Shown in pieces: positions 57,462 to 64,000 of a stretch of 64,000 nt of DNA; position 1 is the stretch's first letter, and every line of letters begins with the position of its first letter. The notes beneath the pieces are model-generated. The model searched no databases and had not been told where the DNA came from. It was given only the letters and a program-made list of their open reading frames with translations. The translations under genes were made by a program, and so were the position numbers. This DNA is from Synechococcus sp. CS-1325. GTDB taxonomy: Bacteria > Cyanobacteriota > Cyanobacteriia > PCC-6307 > Cyanobiaceae. The stretch spans positions 27,271 through 91,270 of the forward strand of contig JAHLYW010000011.1 in NCBI GenBank assembly GCA_025128135.1, written 5' to 3'.

Positions 57462-58505
57462 TCAGTTCTTGATCTTGGCCACCTCCGCCCTGGCCCGCTC
57501 CAGCACATCCCCCTTCAGCGGCACGAAGCCAAGTCCGGCCGCAAGCTTCTGGGGCCCGGGTTCCAGCGCCCAGCTCAGGAAGGTGCGCACCGCCTCGGCC
57601 TTCTCCTCCCCCTGGCCGCTCTGGTACGCAAGGATCCAGGTGAAGGCCACGATCGGGAAGCTCGCTTCGCCGGCAGGGTTGCAGTCTTCTCCCCCCAGCC
57701 GTTCATCGAGGCTCACCTGATTCAGGGCCGCCGCTCCGGATTCGGAATCGGCGATCACGAACTTGCCTGCCTTGTTCTGCAGGGCCGCCGGTTTGATCAC
57801 ACCCCGCAGGAACGCCTGGTTGACGTAGCCGATCGAGCCCGGCGTGTTCTGGATCACCCCGGCCACTCCTTCATTGCCCCTGCCACCGATCCCCACCGGC
57901 CAGTCGACGGCCTTGCCACGGCCCACCCGGGTTTTCCATTCCTCCGAGAAACAGGAGAGTGAATTGGTGAATCCGTAGGTGGTGCCGGAGCCATCGGAGC
58001 GGTGGGCCACCACGATCGGCCGGGCCTGGCAACCCAGGGCGCTCCAGTTGGTGATCTTGCCGAGGAAGATGTCGGCCAGCTGGGCCTGGGTGAGCTTGAG
58101 GTCGGGGCAATCGGGGTTGTTGTAGGCCGGGCTGATCGTGCCGCCCAGCATCGGAATCTGAACCGCGCCACGCTTGCCGGCCATGCCCTCCTTGAAATTC
58201 TCTTCGCTGAGCTGCTCATCGGTGGCGCCGAAATCAACGGAACCGGTGAGGAAGGAACGCACCCCGGCGCCGGATCCAACCGACTGGTAGTTGACGAGAA
58301 AGCCCTTCTCCGTTTTGTAGTCGGCGGACCAGCGCTGGTAGGCGGGAGCCGGGAAGGAGGCCCCTGCCCCGTTCAGCGAGGGCAGGCGTCTGCCGCCGCC
58401 GCCGCAGGCAGCCGTGCTGAGAGCTACCACGACCAGGCTGATCGGCACCAGCCGCTGGGGGCTTCGCAGGGCCTGGGTCAACTGTTGGGACAGGAAGGAA
58501 ACCAT
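57462..58505 (-). CDS. pstS: Phosphate ABC transporter substrate-binding protein PstS
   Basis: A 347-residue exported phosphate-binding protein. N-terminal hydrophobic segment LVPISLVVVALSTAACGGGG contains a lipobox-like AAC. Phosphate-binding loops: GAGASFPAPAYQRW, VGSGAGVRSFLTGSVDFGAT (with D near residue 90), and AHRSDGSGTTYGFT. It then has FLGKITNWSALG, typical of PstS. Start chosen at ATG 58505. No pstCAB nearby, as for stand-alone pstS copies in picocyanobacteria. Confidence 0.94.
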   Translation of the reverse strand: MVSFLSQQLTQALRSPQRLVPISLVVVALSTAACGGGGRRLPSLNGAGASFPAPAYQRWSADYKTEKGFLVNYQSVGSGAGVRSFLTGSVDFGATDEQLSEENFKEGMAGKRGAVQIPMLGGTISPAYNNPDCPDLKLTQAQLADIFLGKITNWSALGCQARPIVVAHRSDGSGTTYGFTNSLSCFSEEWKTRVGRGKAVDWPVGIGGRGNEGVAGVIQNTPGSIGYVNQAFLRGVIKPAALQNKAGKFVIADSESGAAALNQVSLDERLGGEDCNPAGEASFPIVAFTWILAYQSGQGEEKAEAVRTFLSWALEPGPQKLAAGLGFVPLKGDVLERARAEVAKIKN

Positions 58506-58561
58506 CGCCAGAACCACCGTGGGGCTGCACTGCCAGCTGATTCTCCGATCCATTCATTATC

Positions 58562-58582
58562 TGCGGTTTAAGGTTCACTGTG
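58562..58582 (-). promoter_or_regulatory. Possible Pho-box-like site before pstS
   Basis: On the minus strand GAACCTTAAACCGCAGATAA contains a CTTAAACC element resembling the cyanobacterial Pho box repeat (CTTAACCT-like), about 60-75 bp before the pstS ATG. Only one unit is convincing. Confidence 0.3.
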
Positions 58583-58604
58583 GCGTGTCCCGCTGGACAC
58601 GAGA

Positions 58605-60617
58605 TCAGCCGGGCTCCTGATCCAGGTCGCCCTCGATGCCAACCCTGCTGAGCAGGGAACAGCGCACCCCCAGCCGGTTGAGTTTCCCCTCCACCAGCCG
58701 TCCGAAGTCTTCATCGAGTGGGTCGCTGAGGTGGGTGCCGCCGTCGAGCAGATCGGCCATGGCTCCGGGCGGCTTATCGAAATAGCGGCCCAGGCATTGC
58801 TTCAGCTCGAACTGCGCCTCCGCCGGCAGATGGGCTTGGAGCTGCAGCCGCCAGCCGGGTGGATCCAGCTGGCCGAGTTCGATGCGGCGCAGGCCGGCCA
58901 GGTTCGAGAGAATCACCACCTGGTCGCCGGCGCGCAGCACGGTCTCCGGCGCCGGCAGGGCCCTGGCCCCGGGTGTGCGGGGCTGAGAGTGGCTGATCAC
59001 CGTCACCCCGTAGCCGTTTTCAAAGCGGGCGATGCTGTGGCCGCAGAGGCTGTCGCCTGCTCTGAGCTCATAACGCACCACCAGCAGATTGCTGCCGTTG
59101 AGGCGGGCGATCCCTTCGACGCGCTCGCCGAAGGCGGTGGCCACCAGGGCATCGCAGGCCAGCTCCATCGTCGAGATCACCGTGACCCCGCCCAGCAGTT
59201 CCCCCAGCCGCTCGGCCGCCTCCACCGCATGGCTGAGGATCACCAGCCTGGCCAGCGGCCAGCGCTGCTGCAGCGAAAGGGCCCCCTGCAGGTTGGCGAG
59301 CAAGTCGCTCGAGAGCAGACCGATCGCCTCCACCCGGCAGTGCTTCAGCAGGGTTTCGGCGTTCTCCAGCCGCTCCACCACCACCGCCTCCCCGCTGGCG
59401 CCAGCAGCGTTGCCGCCGGCCTCAACCCGTACCACCTTCAGACGTGCCCGCGTCAGGGCTCTGCCCACCTGACTGGCCAGGGTGCCCCCATGGAGCAGCA
59501 GGATCTGGGCACTTCCACGCTTCAGTCTGCGGGGCCTGGCGATGCCGAAGCGGGCACTGAGCAGGCGCTCGAGGATCACTGCCACCAGGCCGGAGGTCAG
59601 CAGCGTGCCGATCAGCGAGTAGAGCAACGTACCGGCGATCAGCCGCCCATCAACGCTGGCGAGGCTCTGGTTCGGGCTCTGGGCCAGCAGCACGTTGACG
59701 GGATCGACATACTCCCCCTTGAGCAGGGCCAGGGTGACGAACAGGCCCTGCTGCCAGCCGCCCCTCAGGGAAAACACACCGATGCCGCCCGCCAGCAGCA
59801 GCAGCAACGCGGTGGTGGCGATCCACTGCAGGGCGGTGCGCTGCCGCCCCCATTCCCAGCTGCGCTGCCAGGGCCGCAGGCGTTGCAGGGCCTGGATCAC
59901 CCCCGGTTGCCGCCGGCCGCCGCCGCCGGCTCCCCTGCCGTCGGCGCGCGCCTGGGGCAGGGCCTGGCTGCGGCGGAACCCCAGCGGGCTGACCACCATC
60001 CGGCCCTGGGGCCTGGTTCCCCAGCCGGTTTCAGGAGGCAGCCTGAGGCTGCGGAACTGACGGTCGTAGGCGGCCGCGGCAGCCACCTCGGTCGGTTCGA
60101 TGGCGTCGTACACCTCGAAGCGGTGGCCATCCACCTCCAGCTGGGCCGCCTGGTCGCCTGAGCGCAGGGACTGGGCAACCGCCTCGGCGGTGAGCAGCAG
60201 GGGATCGACGACGGCGATTCCGGGCAGCCGTTGTTCCAGCAGAGCGCCGAAGGAGGCATCCCGGCTGGAGGAGCGAACCACGATCTCGGCACTGGCGTTG
60301 AGCAGGCGGACCTGGAGCGCCGCCTCGAAATTGACCGTGCTCTCGGAACTCAGCAAGAGCACGGCCCTGGCCTCGATCACCCCGGCCCGGCGCAGGATCT
60401 CCGGTCGGCGCATGTCGCCGAGAACCACCCTGGCCGCGAGCGCCTCGGCCAGAGCGGTGTGGCCCCAGGTGGGCGCGATCAGGTCGAGGCCAACCAGCGC
60501 GGCCTCGAAGTCGAGCAGCCGCAGCAGGCAGGCCTGGCCCAGGGAGCCGAGTCCGCAGACCACGATCGGCCCCTGGCGGAACCTCGGCTGAATCGGCAAG
60601 GAAGCCATGGATCCCAT
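58605..60617 (-). CDS. Two-helix membrane protein with N- and C-terminal NAD-binding (TrkA-N) domains
   Basis: A 670-residue protein. Residues about 17-135 form a Rossmann TrkA-N domain (VVCGLGSLGQACLLRLLDFE). Two membrane helices follow (about 266-290 and 327-350). A second Rossmann-like domain (QILLLHGGTLASQVGRALTR) and a TrkA-C-like tail (about 510-575) complete it. The loop between the helices lacks a GYGD-type potassium filter. It may be an NAD(H)-gated ion regulator related to CASTOR/POLLUX, but that is inference. Start could be 60617 or 60608. Confidence 0.75.
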   Translation of the reverse strand: MGSMASLPIQPRFRQGPIVVCGLGSLGQACLLRLLDFEAALVGLDLIAPTWGHTALAEALAARVVLGDMRRPEILRRAGVIEARAVLLLSSESTVNFEAALQVRLLNASAEIVVRSSSRDASFGALLEQRLPGIAVVDPLLLTAEAVAQSLRSGDQAAQLEVDGHRFEVYDAIEPTEVAAAAAYDRQFRSLRLPPETGWGTRPQGRMVVSPLGFRRSQALPQARADGRGAGGGGRRQPGVIQALQRLRPWQRSWEWGRQRTALQWIATTALLLLLAGGIGVFSLRGGWQQGLFVTLALLKGEYVDPVNVLLAQSPNQSLASVDGRLIAGTLLYSLIGTLLTSGLVAVILERLLSARFGIARPRRLKRGSAQILLLHGGTLASQVGRALTRARLKVVRVEAGGNAAGASGEAVVVERLENAETLLKHCRVEAIGLLSSDLLANLQGALSLQQRWPLARLVILSHAVEAAERLGELLGGVTVISTMELACDALVATAFGERVEGIARLNGSNLLVVRYELRAGDSLCGHSIARFENGYGVTVISHSQPRTPGARALPAPETVLRAGDQVVILSNLAGLRRIELGQLDPPGWRLQLQAHLPAEAQFELKQCLGRYFDKPPGAMADLLDGGTHLSDPLDEDFGRLVEGKLNRLGVRCSLLSRVGIEGDLDQEPG

Positions 60618-60696
60618 GCTGGCCGCCGCCGGTTAAGGGATGGTCAATCCAGGCGCATGAAACAGAATCGGTGCCCGGTCCGATCTTCCCAATCCC

Positions 60697-61254
60697 ATGA
60701 CAGAACCCAGCTCAGCTCAGTCCGCGGCTGGCCAGGGGGCCGGCTCGATGCCCTGGCCGTTGCTGTTGCGCTGGCCCATCGCCCTTGTGGTCACGGCGCT
60801 CATCCTGGCAACAGCGCTCGCTCGGGTGCTGTCCCAGCCCATCAAGATCCAGCTGGTCATGGATGCGCCGTTCCCGGTCACCGGGCAGGTGGATGTCGGC
60901 GGCGTCAGAACGCCGCTGCTTGTGGAGAGGATCGAGAACCCGATCCGCACCGAGCCGATCGTGACCAGGCCGATCGCGGCCAATGTCACCCTGGTGGAAG
61001 GGGTGGAGCTGGCTTCGCCGCTGTCGGTTTCCGTCCCCGAGCTGGGCAAGGGCCTCGGGGTGTCGGTACGTGGGCCCGTCAATGCCCAGGTCGGTGGGGA
61101 GGTGAAGGCCCAGGTCGCCGGCAACGTCGGCGCGAACGTGATCGGCGATGTTTCAGCGGTGCTGCGGGGCAAGGTCGATGCCGACGTGAAAGGCAGGGTT
61201 GATGTGTCGGTGCCTGAGCCCCTGGAGCACCGTCGCATCAAGCTGGGGCTCTGA
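60697..61254 (+). CDS. Membrane-anchored protein with octapeptide repeats
   Basis: A 185-residue protein with one N-terminal membrane helix (WPIALVVTALILATALARVL), then a beta-rich periplasmic or lumenal part. Residues 125-172 are six gap-free eight-residue units of the form x-G-x-V-x-A/V-x-V (RGPVNAQV, GGEVKAQV, AGNVGANV, IGDVSAVL, RGKVDADV, KGRVDVSV). No family recognised. The regular beta pattern suggests a small beta-solenoid or oligomerising stem. It is divergent from the TrkA-N protein gene. Confidence 0.75.
   Translation: MTEPSSAQSAAGQGAGSMPWPLLLRWPIALVVTALILATALARVLSQPIKIQLVMDAPFPVTGQVDVGGVRTPLLVERIENPIRTEPIVTRPIAANVTLVEGVELASPLSVSVPELGKGLGVSVRGPVNAQVGGEVKAQVAGNVGANVIGDVSAVLRGKVDADVKGRVDVSVPEPLEHRRIKLGL
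61069..61212 (+). repeat. Six 24-bp coding repeats (octapeptide units)
   Basis: Each 24-bp unit encodes one octad of the preceding membrane-anchored protein. The DNA units are diverged while the protein pattern is strict, so the repeat is held by protein selection rather than recent duplication. Confidence 0.75.
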
Positions 61255-61348
61255 GCCTTCTTCCCGTTGGGGGGTCACCGCCGCCACCGGGTTCCTCCGC
61301 AGTTCACAAATCCTTACATTAGATTGATCGGCAATTCGGGTTGTCCGC

Positions 61349-61564
61349 ATGGAAGCCTTTTTCGGGATCGCCTATTTCATCTGCTTCGCCGTGATTGCCG
61401 GCGGTGCCTTTGCGCTGATGCGCCAGAACCTGCAGGCCACCGATTGGAGCAGCAGAACACCAGCTGCCTCTTCCCATCCGGAGGCCCCCAGTCCGGGGGA
61501 TCAGCTTCTTTATGTCGATCTGAACCGCGAACGTCTGGAGCGTCTCCTCGAAGAAACCGCCTGA
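61349..61564 (+). CDS. Small single-helix membrane protein, 71 aa
   Basis: One N-terminal helix (FFGIAYFICFAVIAGGAFAL), then a polar tail with LLYVDLNRERLERLLEETA at the end. This layout is shared by a small conserved protein of marine picocyanobacteria, as I recall it; no function is known. Preceded by TACATTAGATTGATC, which contains a plausible -10 (TACATT), and weak ribosome site. Confidence 0.65.
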   Translation: MEAFFGIAYFICFAVIAGGAFALMRQNLQATDWSSRTPAASSHPEAPSPGDQLLYVDLNRERLERLLEETA

Positions 61565-61586
61565 GCCGGTGTTGGCGGATCGGAGC

Positions 61587-62303
61587 CTAGATCACAACGG
61601 AATCCAGGTTTCTGAGCGGGCTCTCGCTCATCGAATCAACTTGAAAAGTGGTCCAGGTTGCTGTGGTGCCCGGCTTTGATCCAAGCAGAGGGAAATCAAT
61701 CCGCCTGTGTTGATAGGTCAATCCCACACAGGTCAGGTTTGATTGATCCGCCATCAATGACCACAGCACTCTCAGCTCAGCCCTGTCATAACAATGGTTT
61801 GGGCCACGATCAAGCTGCTCGAAAACATGGCCTGGATGGCAGCTGATTGTCTGTTGATTTTCCCAGGAGAGGTAACGGCCGTCCTCAGTGGGGTAGAACC
61901 AGCAGGTGTCATTGCTGGCCTCCTGCAGCGGCAGGCAATCGACGCGCCTGACGGCGGAATCGGCTGAATCGGGTTGCTCCAGTTCGTAGACTTCAAGCCA
62001 CTGACTGGCCGGATTGAAGCTTGGGATCAGGGCTTTGCAAACCAGGCGGCGTTGCTGCTGGTCGGTTGGATTGTCGATTTCAAGGCCTGGTCCAAACGGA
62101 TCCTTTCCGGAACTGTTCAGGGCGTCGCTGGCGATCAGATCCTGAAGGGAACCGGCCCACGAATCTGGACATCGATAGATGGTCAGGTGAAAGCCGCTGC
62201 GCAGGGACGCCTCCTGGCGAAGCACCAGATCCGACCAGCGATCCAGCGGTTGGGCGAATTCCGGCGGCCCCGGATTGAGAACAAAACGCAGTGCATTCGT
62301 CAT
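61587..62303 (-). CDS. Hypothetical protein, 238 aa
   Basis: A soluble protein with no recognised family. It is rich in Trp, Ser and Gln, with predicted beta strands alternating with loops (LVLRQEASLRSGFHLTIYRC, WLEVYELEQPDSADSAVRRV). Five or six cysteines are scattered. No signal peptide or membrane segment. The ATG has CCTGGGCCA upstream, no clear ribosome site. GC content is a little lower than in neighbours. Confidence 0.6.
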   Translation of the reverse strand: MTNALRFVLNPGPPEFAQPLDRWSDLVLRQEASLRSGFHLTIYRCPDSWAGSLQDLIASDALNSSGKDPFGPGLEIDNPTDQQQRRLVCKALIPSFNPASQWLEVYELEQPDSADSAVRRVDCLPLQEASNDTCWFYPTEDGRYLSWENQQTISCHPGHVFEQLDRGPNHCYDRAELRVLWSLMADQSNLTCVGLTYQHRRIDFPLLGSKPGTTATWTTFQVDSMSESPLRNLDSVVI

Positions 62304-62363
62304 TGGCCCAGGTGAGCAGAGGATCCATGGCCGGGATGGCTGGAAACCGGCTGATTCCAGACA

Positions 62364-62401
62364 TTAAAAAACCAGGTTCGCCGGACTCGGCGAACCTGGT
62401 T
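62364..62401 (-). terminator. Rho-independent terminator of the hli gene
   Basis: A perfect 14-bp stem AACCAGGTTCGCCG / CGGCGAACCTGGTT with a four-base loop, followed on the minus strand by a run of Ts. It lies 21 bp after the hli stop codon. Confidence 0.92.
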
Positions 62402-62421
62402 TGCTGAGCGGGGCTCGGGCT

Positions 62422-62565
62422 TCAGCCGAGACCGATCTGGGTGAGGATGCCTTGGCCGGTGAGCAGCTCGGTGGCGATACCGATCACGAAGCCGAGCATG
62501 GCGAGGCGGCCATTCCAGGTTTCGGCGAACTGAACAAAGCCAAAGCGGGTGGTGGATTCAGTCAT
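62422..62565 (-). CDS. hli: High-light-inducible protein (HLIP / small CAB-like protein)
   Basis: A 47-residue protein, too short for many gene finders. It has the HLIP core: FGFVQFAETWNGRLAMLGFV, with the chlorophyll-binding E-x2-N-x-R-x-A-M motif, and a single thylakoid helix ending in IGIATELLTGQGILTQIG. HLIPs bind chlorophyll and carotenoid, quench energy and protect photosystem II assembly under light stress. A strong terminator follows, so it is probably a single-gene transcript. Confidence 0.95.
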   Translation of the reverse strand: MTESTTRFGFVQFAETWNGRLAMLGFVIGIATELLTGQGILTQIGLG

Positions 62566-62670
62566 GGCTGGTGCGGGGTTGACTTCATGAAGCGTAACAC
62601 GATTCTTGCGTTCTGTGACGGATCGGCTGATGGGGGTTGCGCAATCCGCCGGTGCCCCGGCGCCTTCGGT

Positions 62671-63303
62671 TCACGGTGCCTTCGGTTTTGGCTTGGCGGG
62701 TGCGCCTGTTGCCGGTGGCGTTCTGGGGGGGGATGTGGTCGCGGCCGGGCCGGCGGCCGGTTTGGCGTTGGCGCAGAGCGATGCTGCCATGCGGTCCTCG
62801 CCGCCGATGGTCTTCGACTCCTCGGCTGAAAGCGGCAGCCGCCACTCTTCCCAGGCTCCCGAGCCGATTCGCCGGGTGAGCTTGAGGCTCGGGCAATGCA
62901 CGGCCACGCTGCCGGCAACCGCCGGATCGCCGCATTCGACCGCGGTGGAGCGCACATCTCCATCGCTGAGTCGCCAGGCACTCCAGTCATAACGACAGGA
63001 ACCGAAGCTTCGCCAGCGTGGAGCCTTGAGCTTGCGGATGCGTTCCAGCAGCTCCTTCTCTTTGGTGCTGGGGCTGGAATCGGTGCTGGGGCTGGAGTTG
63101 AGTTCGCCGCTGGATTCAGCCGTTCTGGCTGGTTCGGGCTTGAGGGCCGGCCTGGATTGCAGCGGTGGTGGGGCCGTCGGCTGGCTGCGGGCCGCAACAC
63201 TGCCCAGAAGCCAGAATGAGAGAAGCCCAAGAGCAAGCAGCGGAGTGCTGATTGCTCTTGGGCCGTTGAACGATTGACCAGGCCGGTGGGTAGAGGTTTC
63301 CAT
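62671..63303 (-). CDS. Membrane-anchored or secreted hypothetical protein
   Basis: A protein of about 210 residues with an N-terminal hydrophobic segment (STPLLALGLLSFWLLGSVAA) followed by a Pro/Ser-rich linker, then a cysteine-containing domain (FGSCRYDWSAWRLSDGDVRS, AVECGDPAVAGSVAVHCPSL) and an Ala/Pro/Lys-rich end. Two Cys pairs suggest a periplasmic disulfide domain. The ATG at 63303 is preferred since AAGGA stands upstream; 63309 is possible. No family recognised. Confidence 0.7.
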   Translation of the reverse strand: METSTHRPGQSFNGPRAISTPLLALGLLSFWLLGSVAARSQPTAPPPLQSRPALKPEPARTAESSGELNSSPSTDSSPSTKEKELLERIRKLKAPRWRSFGSCRYDWSAWRLSDGDVRSTAVECGDPAVAGSVAVHCPSLKLTRRIGSGAWEEWRLPLSAEESKTIGGEDRMAASLCANAKPAAGPAATTSPPRTPPATGAPAKPKPKAP

Positions 63304-63398
63304 GGACATCCTTGCTGCCTCGAACGCCACGAACAGGACTCAAGCCTGCCATGGCAGAGACGGCGGGCTGGGGGTTTGAGGTCCCAGCCGGGTCGGGC

Positions 63399-63773
63399 TC
63401 AGTCTTCGTCGCTCTCGTCGCTGCCGACAGGCACCAGGCGAATCTGCTTGCGGCCCAGCTTCAGCTCGAACTCATCACCCGGCTTGAGATCCAGCAGGCC
63501 GGTGTAGGCCTTGCCGACCAACAGGTTGCCGTTGCCTTGAACCGTGGCGATGTAGCTGAGTTTGCGACCGGCCTTGGCTCCCAGGCCGCCGCCACCTCCG
63601 TTGCCGAGGCTCACACCCTTGGCTTCGAGAAGGGCCTCGTAAAAGGCAGTGAAGTTGAGGCGTTCGCTTCCATCCTTCTTGATGCTCAGGTAGCCGCAGC
63701 TGCGCACCAGGTCGGATTTGGAAGCATCGCCGAGCTCCTTGACTTTGGTCAGCAGGTCGGATCCAGTCAGCAT
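63399..63773 (-). CDS. cyAbrB-type transcriptional regulator
   Basis: A 124-residue AbrB-like protein of the cyanobacterial kind with the DNA-binding domain at the C-terminus: LSYIATVQGNGNLLVGKAYT through LDLKPGDEFELKLGRKQIRL (about residues 72-115). The N-terminal part LTGSDLLTKVKELGDASKSD and the glycine-rich hinge (GNGGGGGLG) match cyAbrB. These proteins balance carbon and nitrogen gene expression, including sbt, cmp and nitrogen genes. ATG at 63773 is chosen; an ATG 13 codons upstream (63812) is possible. The acidic end DESDED is unusual. Confidence 0.9.
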   Translation of the reverse strand: MLTGSDLLTKVKELGDASKSDLVRSCGYLSIKKDGSERLNFTAFYEALLEAKGVSLGNGGGGGLGAKAGRKLSYIATVQGNGNLLVGKAYTGLLDLKPGDEFELKLGRKQIRLVPVGSDESDED

Positions 63774-63954
63774 GATCTTGGAAGAGGTAACTGATTTAAC
63801 ATAGCAATCCATCGGGGGATATTCAATGGTCGAAACCGCTTTTCCGCCCGATTGAACTCCGTATGCGTTCAGGGGTCGTACCAAGCCTGATCTGAACGGC
63901 GAGCCTTGACAGGTCGCCGCCATCCGGTTGGATCTCAAGCAGAGATCGCTTGAG

Positions 63955-64000
63955 ATGAACTCCGCTCCCACTGGCATCGCCGACAGCGACTGGGACGCGA
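63955..64000 (+). CDS. Possible start of a gene running off the window
   Basis: ATG at 63955 opens a frame (NSAPTGIADSDWDA) that reaches the window end. A TTGACA hexamer at about 63906 could be a -35 element. Only 15 codons are visible, so nothing can be said about function. Confidence 0.35.
   Translation, partial: MNSAPTGIADSDWDA

Overview
The window is GC-rich bacterial chromosome from a unicellular cyanobacterium, most likely of the Synechococcus/Cyanobium (alpha-cyanobacterial) group. The pointers are sbtA-sbtB, heme oxygenase for bilin synthesis, a single-helix high-light-inducible protein, a Ycf66-family protein, a cyAbrB regulator, an NrtC/CmpC-type fused ABC ATPase and the smpB-ruvB neighbourhood. 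The assignment is inferred from gene content; no rRNA is present.

Layout. (1) 1-10.4 kb, anion uptake: the end of sbtA, sbtB, a DUF6671-like protein, a Crp/Fnr regulator, a PsiE-like membrane protein, and a four-gene NrtABCD/CmpABCD-type ABC transporter whose substrate cannot be fixed from sequence. A Kef-type antiporter and an Hsp20 follow. (2) 11-17.4 kb, a compact minus-strand run: icd, an acyltransferase-3/SGNH protein, a GlcF-like Fe-S protein, a SWIM zinc-finger protein and a MEKHLA-domain protein. (3) 17.5-18.8 kb: a small unknown protein and heme oxygenase. (4) 18.8-38.2 kb, surface polysaccharide: six or seven glycosyltransferases, an ABC flippase-like exporter, a Wzy/WaaL-like polymerase, a GT39-like membrane glycosyltransferase and a sulfotransferase, interrupted by the helicase gene pcrA, then the full CMP-Kdo set kdsA, kdsC, kdsB, kdsD. 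Together they could build and export a Kdo-containing, possibly sulfated glycan. (5) 38.2-45.7 kb, housekeeping: CCA-adding enzyme, smpB, ruvB, a TPR protein, an M20 amidohydrolase, a HEAT-repeat protein, and thiC behind a TPP riboswitch.

(6) 45.7-51.0 kb is a visibly AT-richer island. It starts with the wreck of an integron-type tyrosine recombinase, carries two attC-like structures, and holds an AbiJ-like putative abortive-infection protein, a scramblase-like protein, an MFS exporter and a VOC-fold protein. I read it as a decayed integron carrying defence and resistance-type cassettes. (7) 51.2-64 kb, back to core genome: a SAM methyltransferase, ileS, a Ycf66-like protein, tRNA-Leu(UAG), a periplasmic solute-binding protein whose 3' end runs into the tRNA, pstS, a protein with two NAD-binding domains around two membrane helices, a membrane-anchored protein with six perfect octapeptide repeats, an HLIP too short for usual ORF cut-offs, and a cyAbrB regulator.

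The strongest leads are the decayed integron with its AbiJ-like gene, the Kdo/sulfated glycan locus, the octad-repeat protein, the unusual binding-site residues of the ABC solute-binding protein, and two unrelated tandem repeats sharing a 17-bp period.
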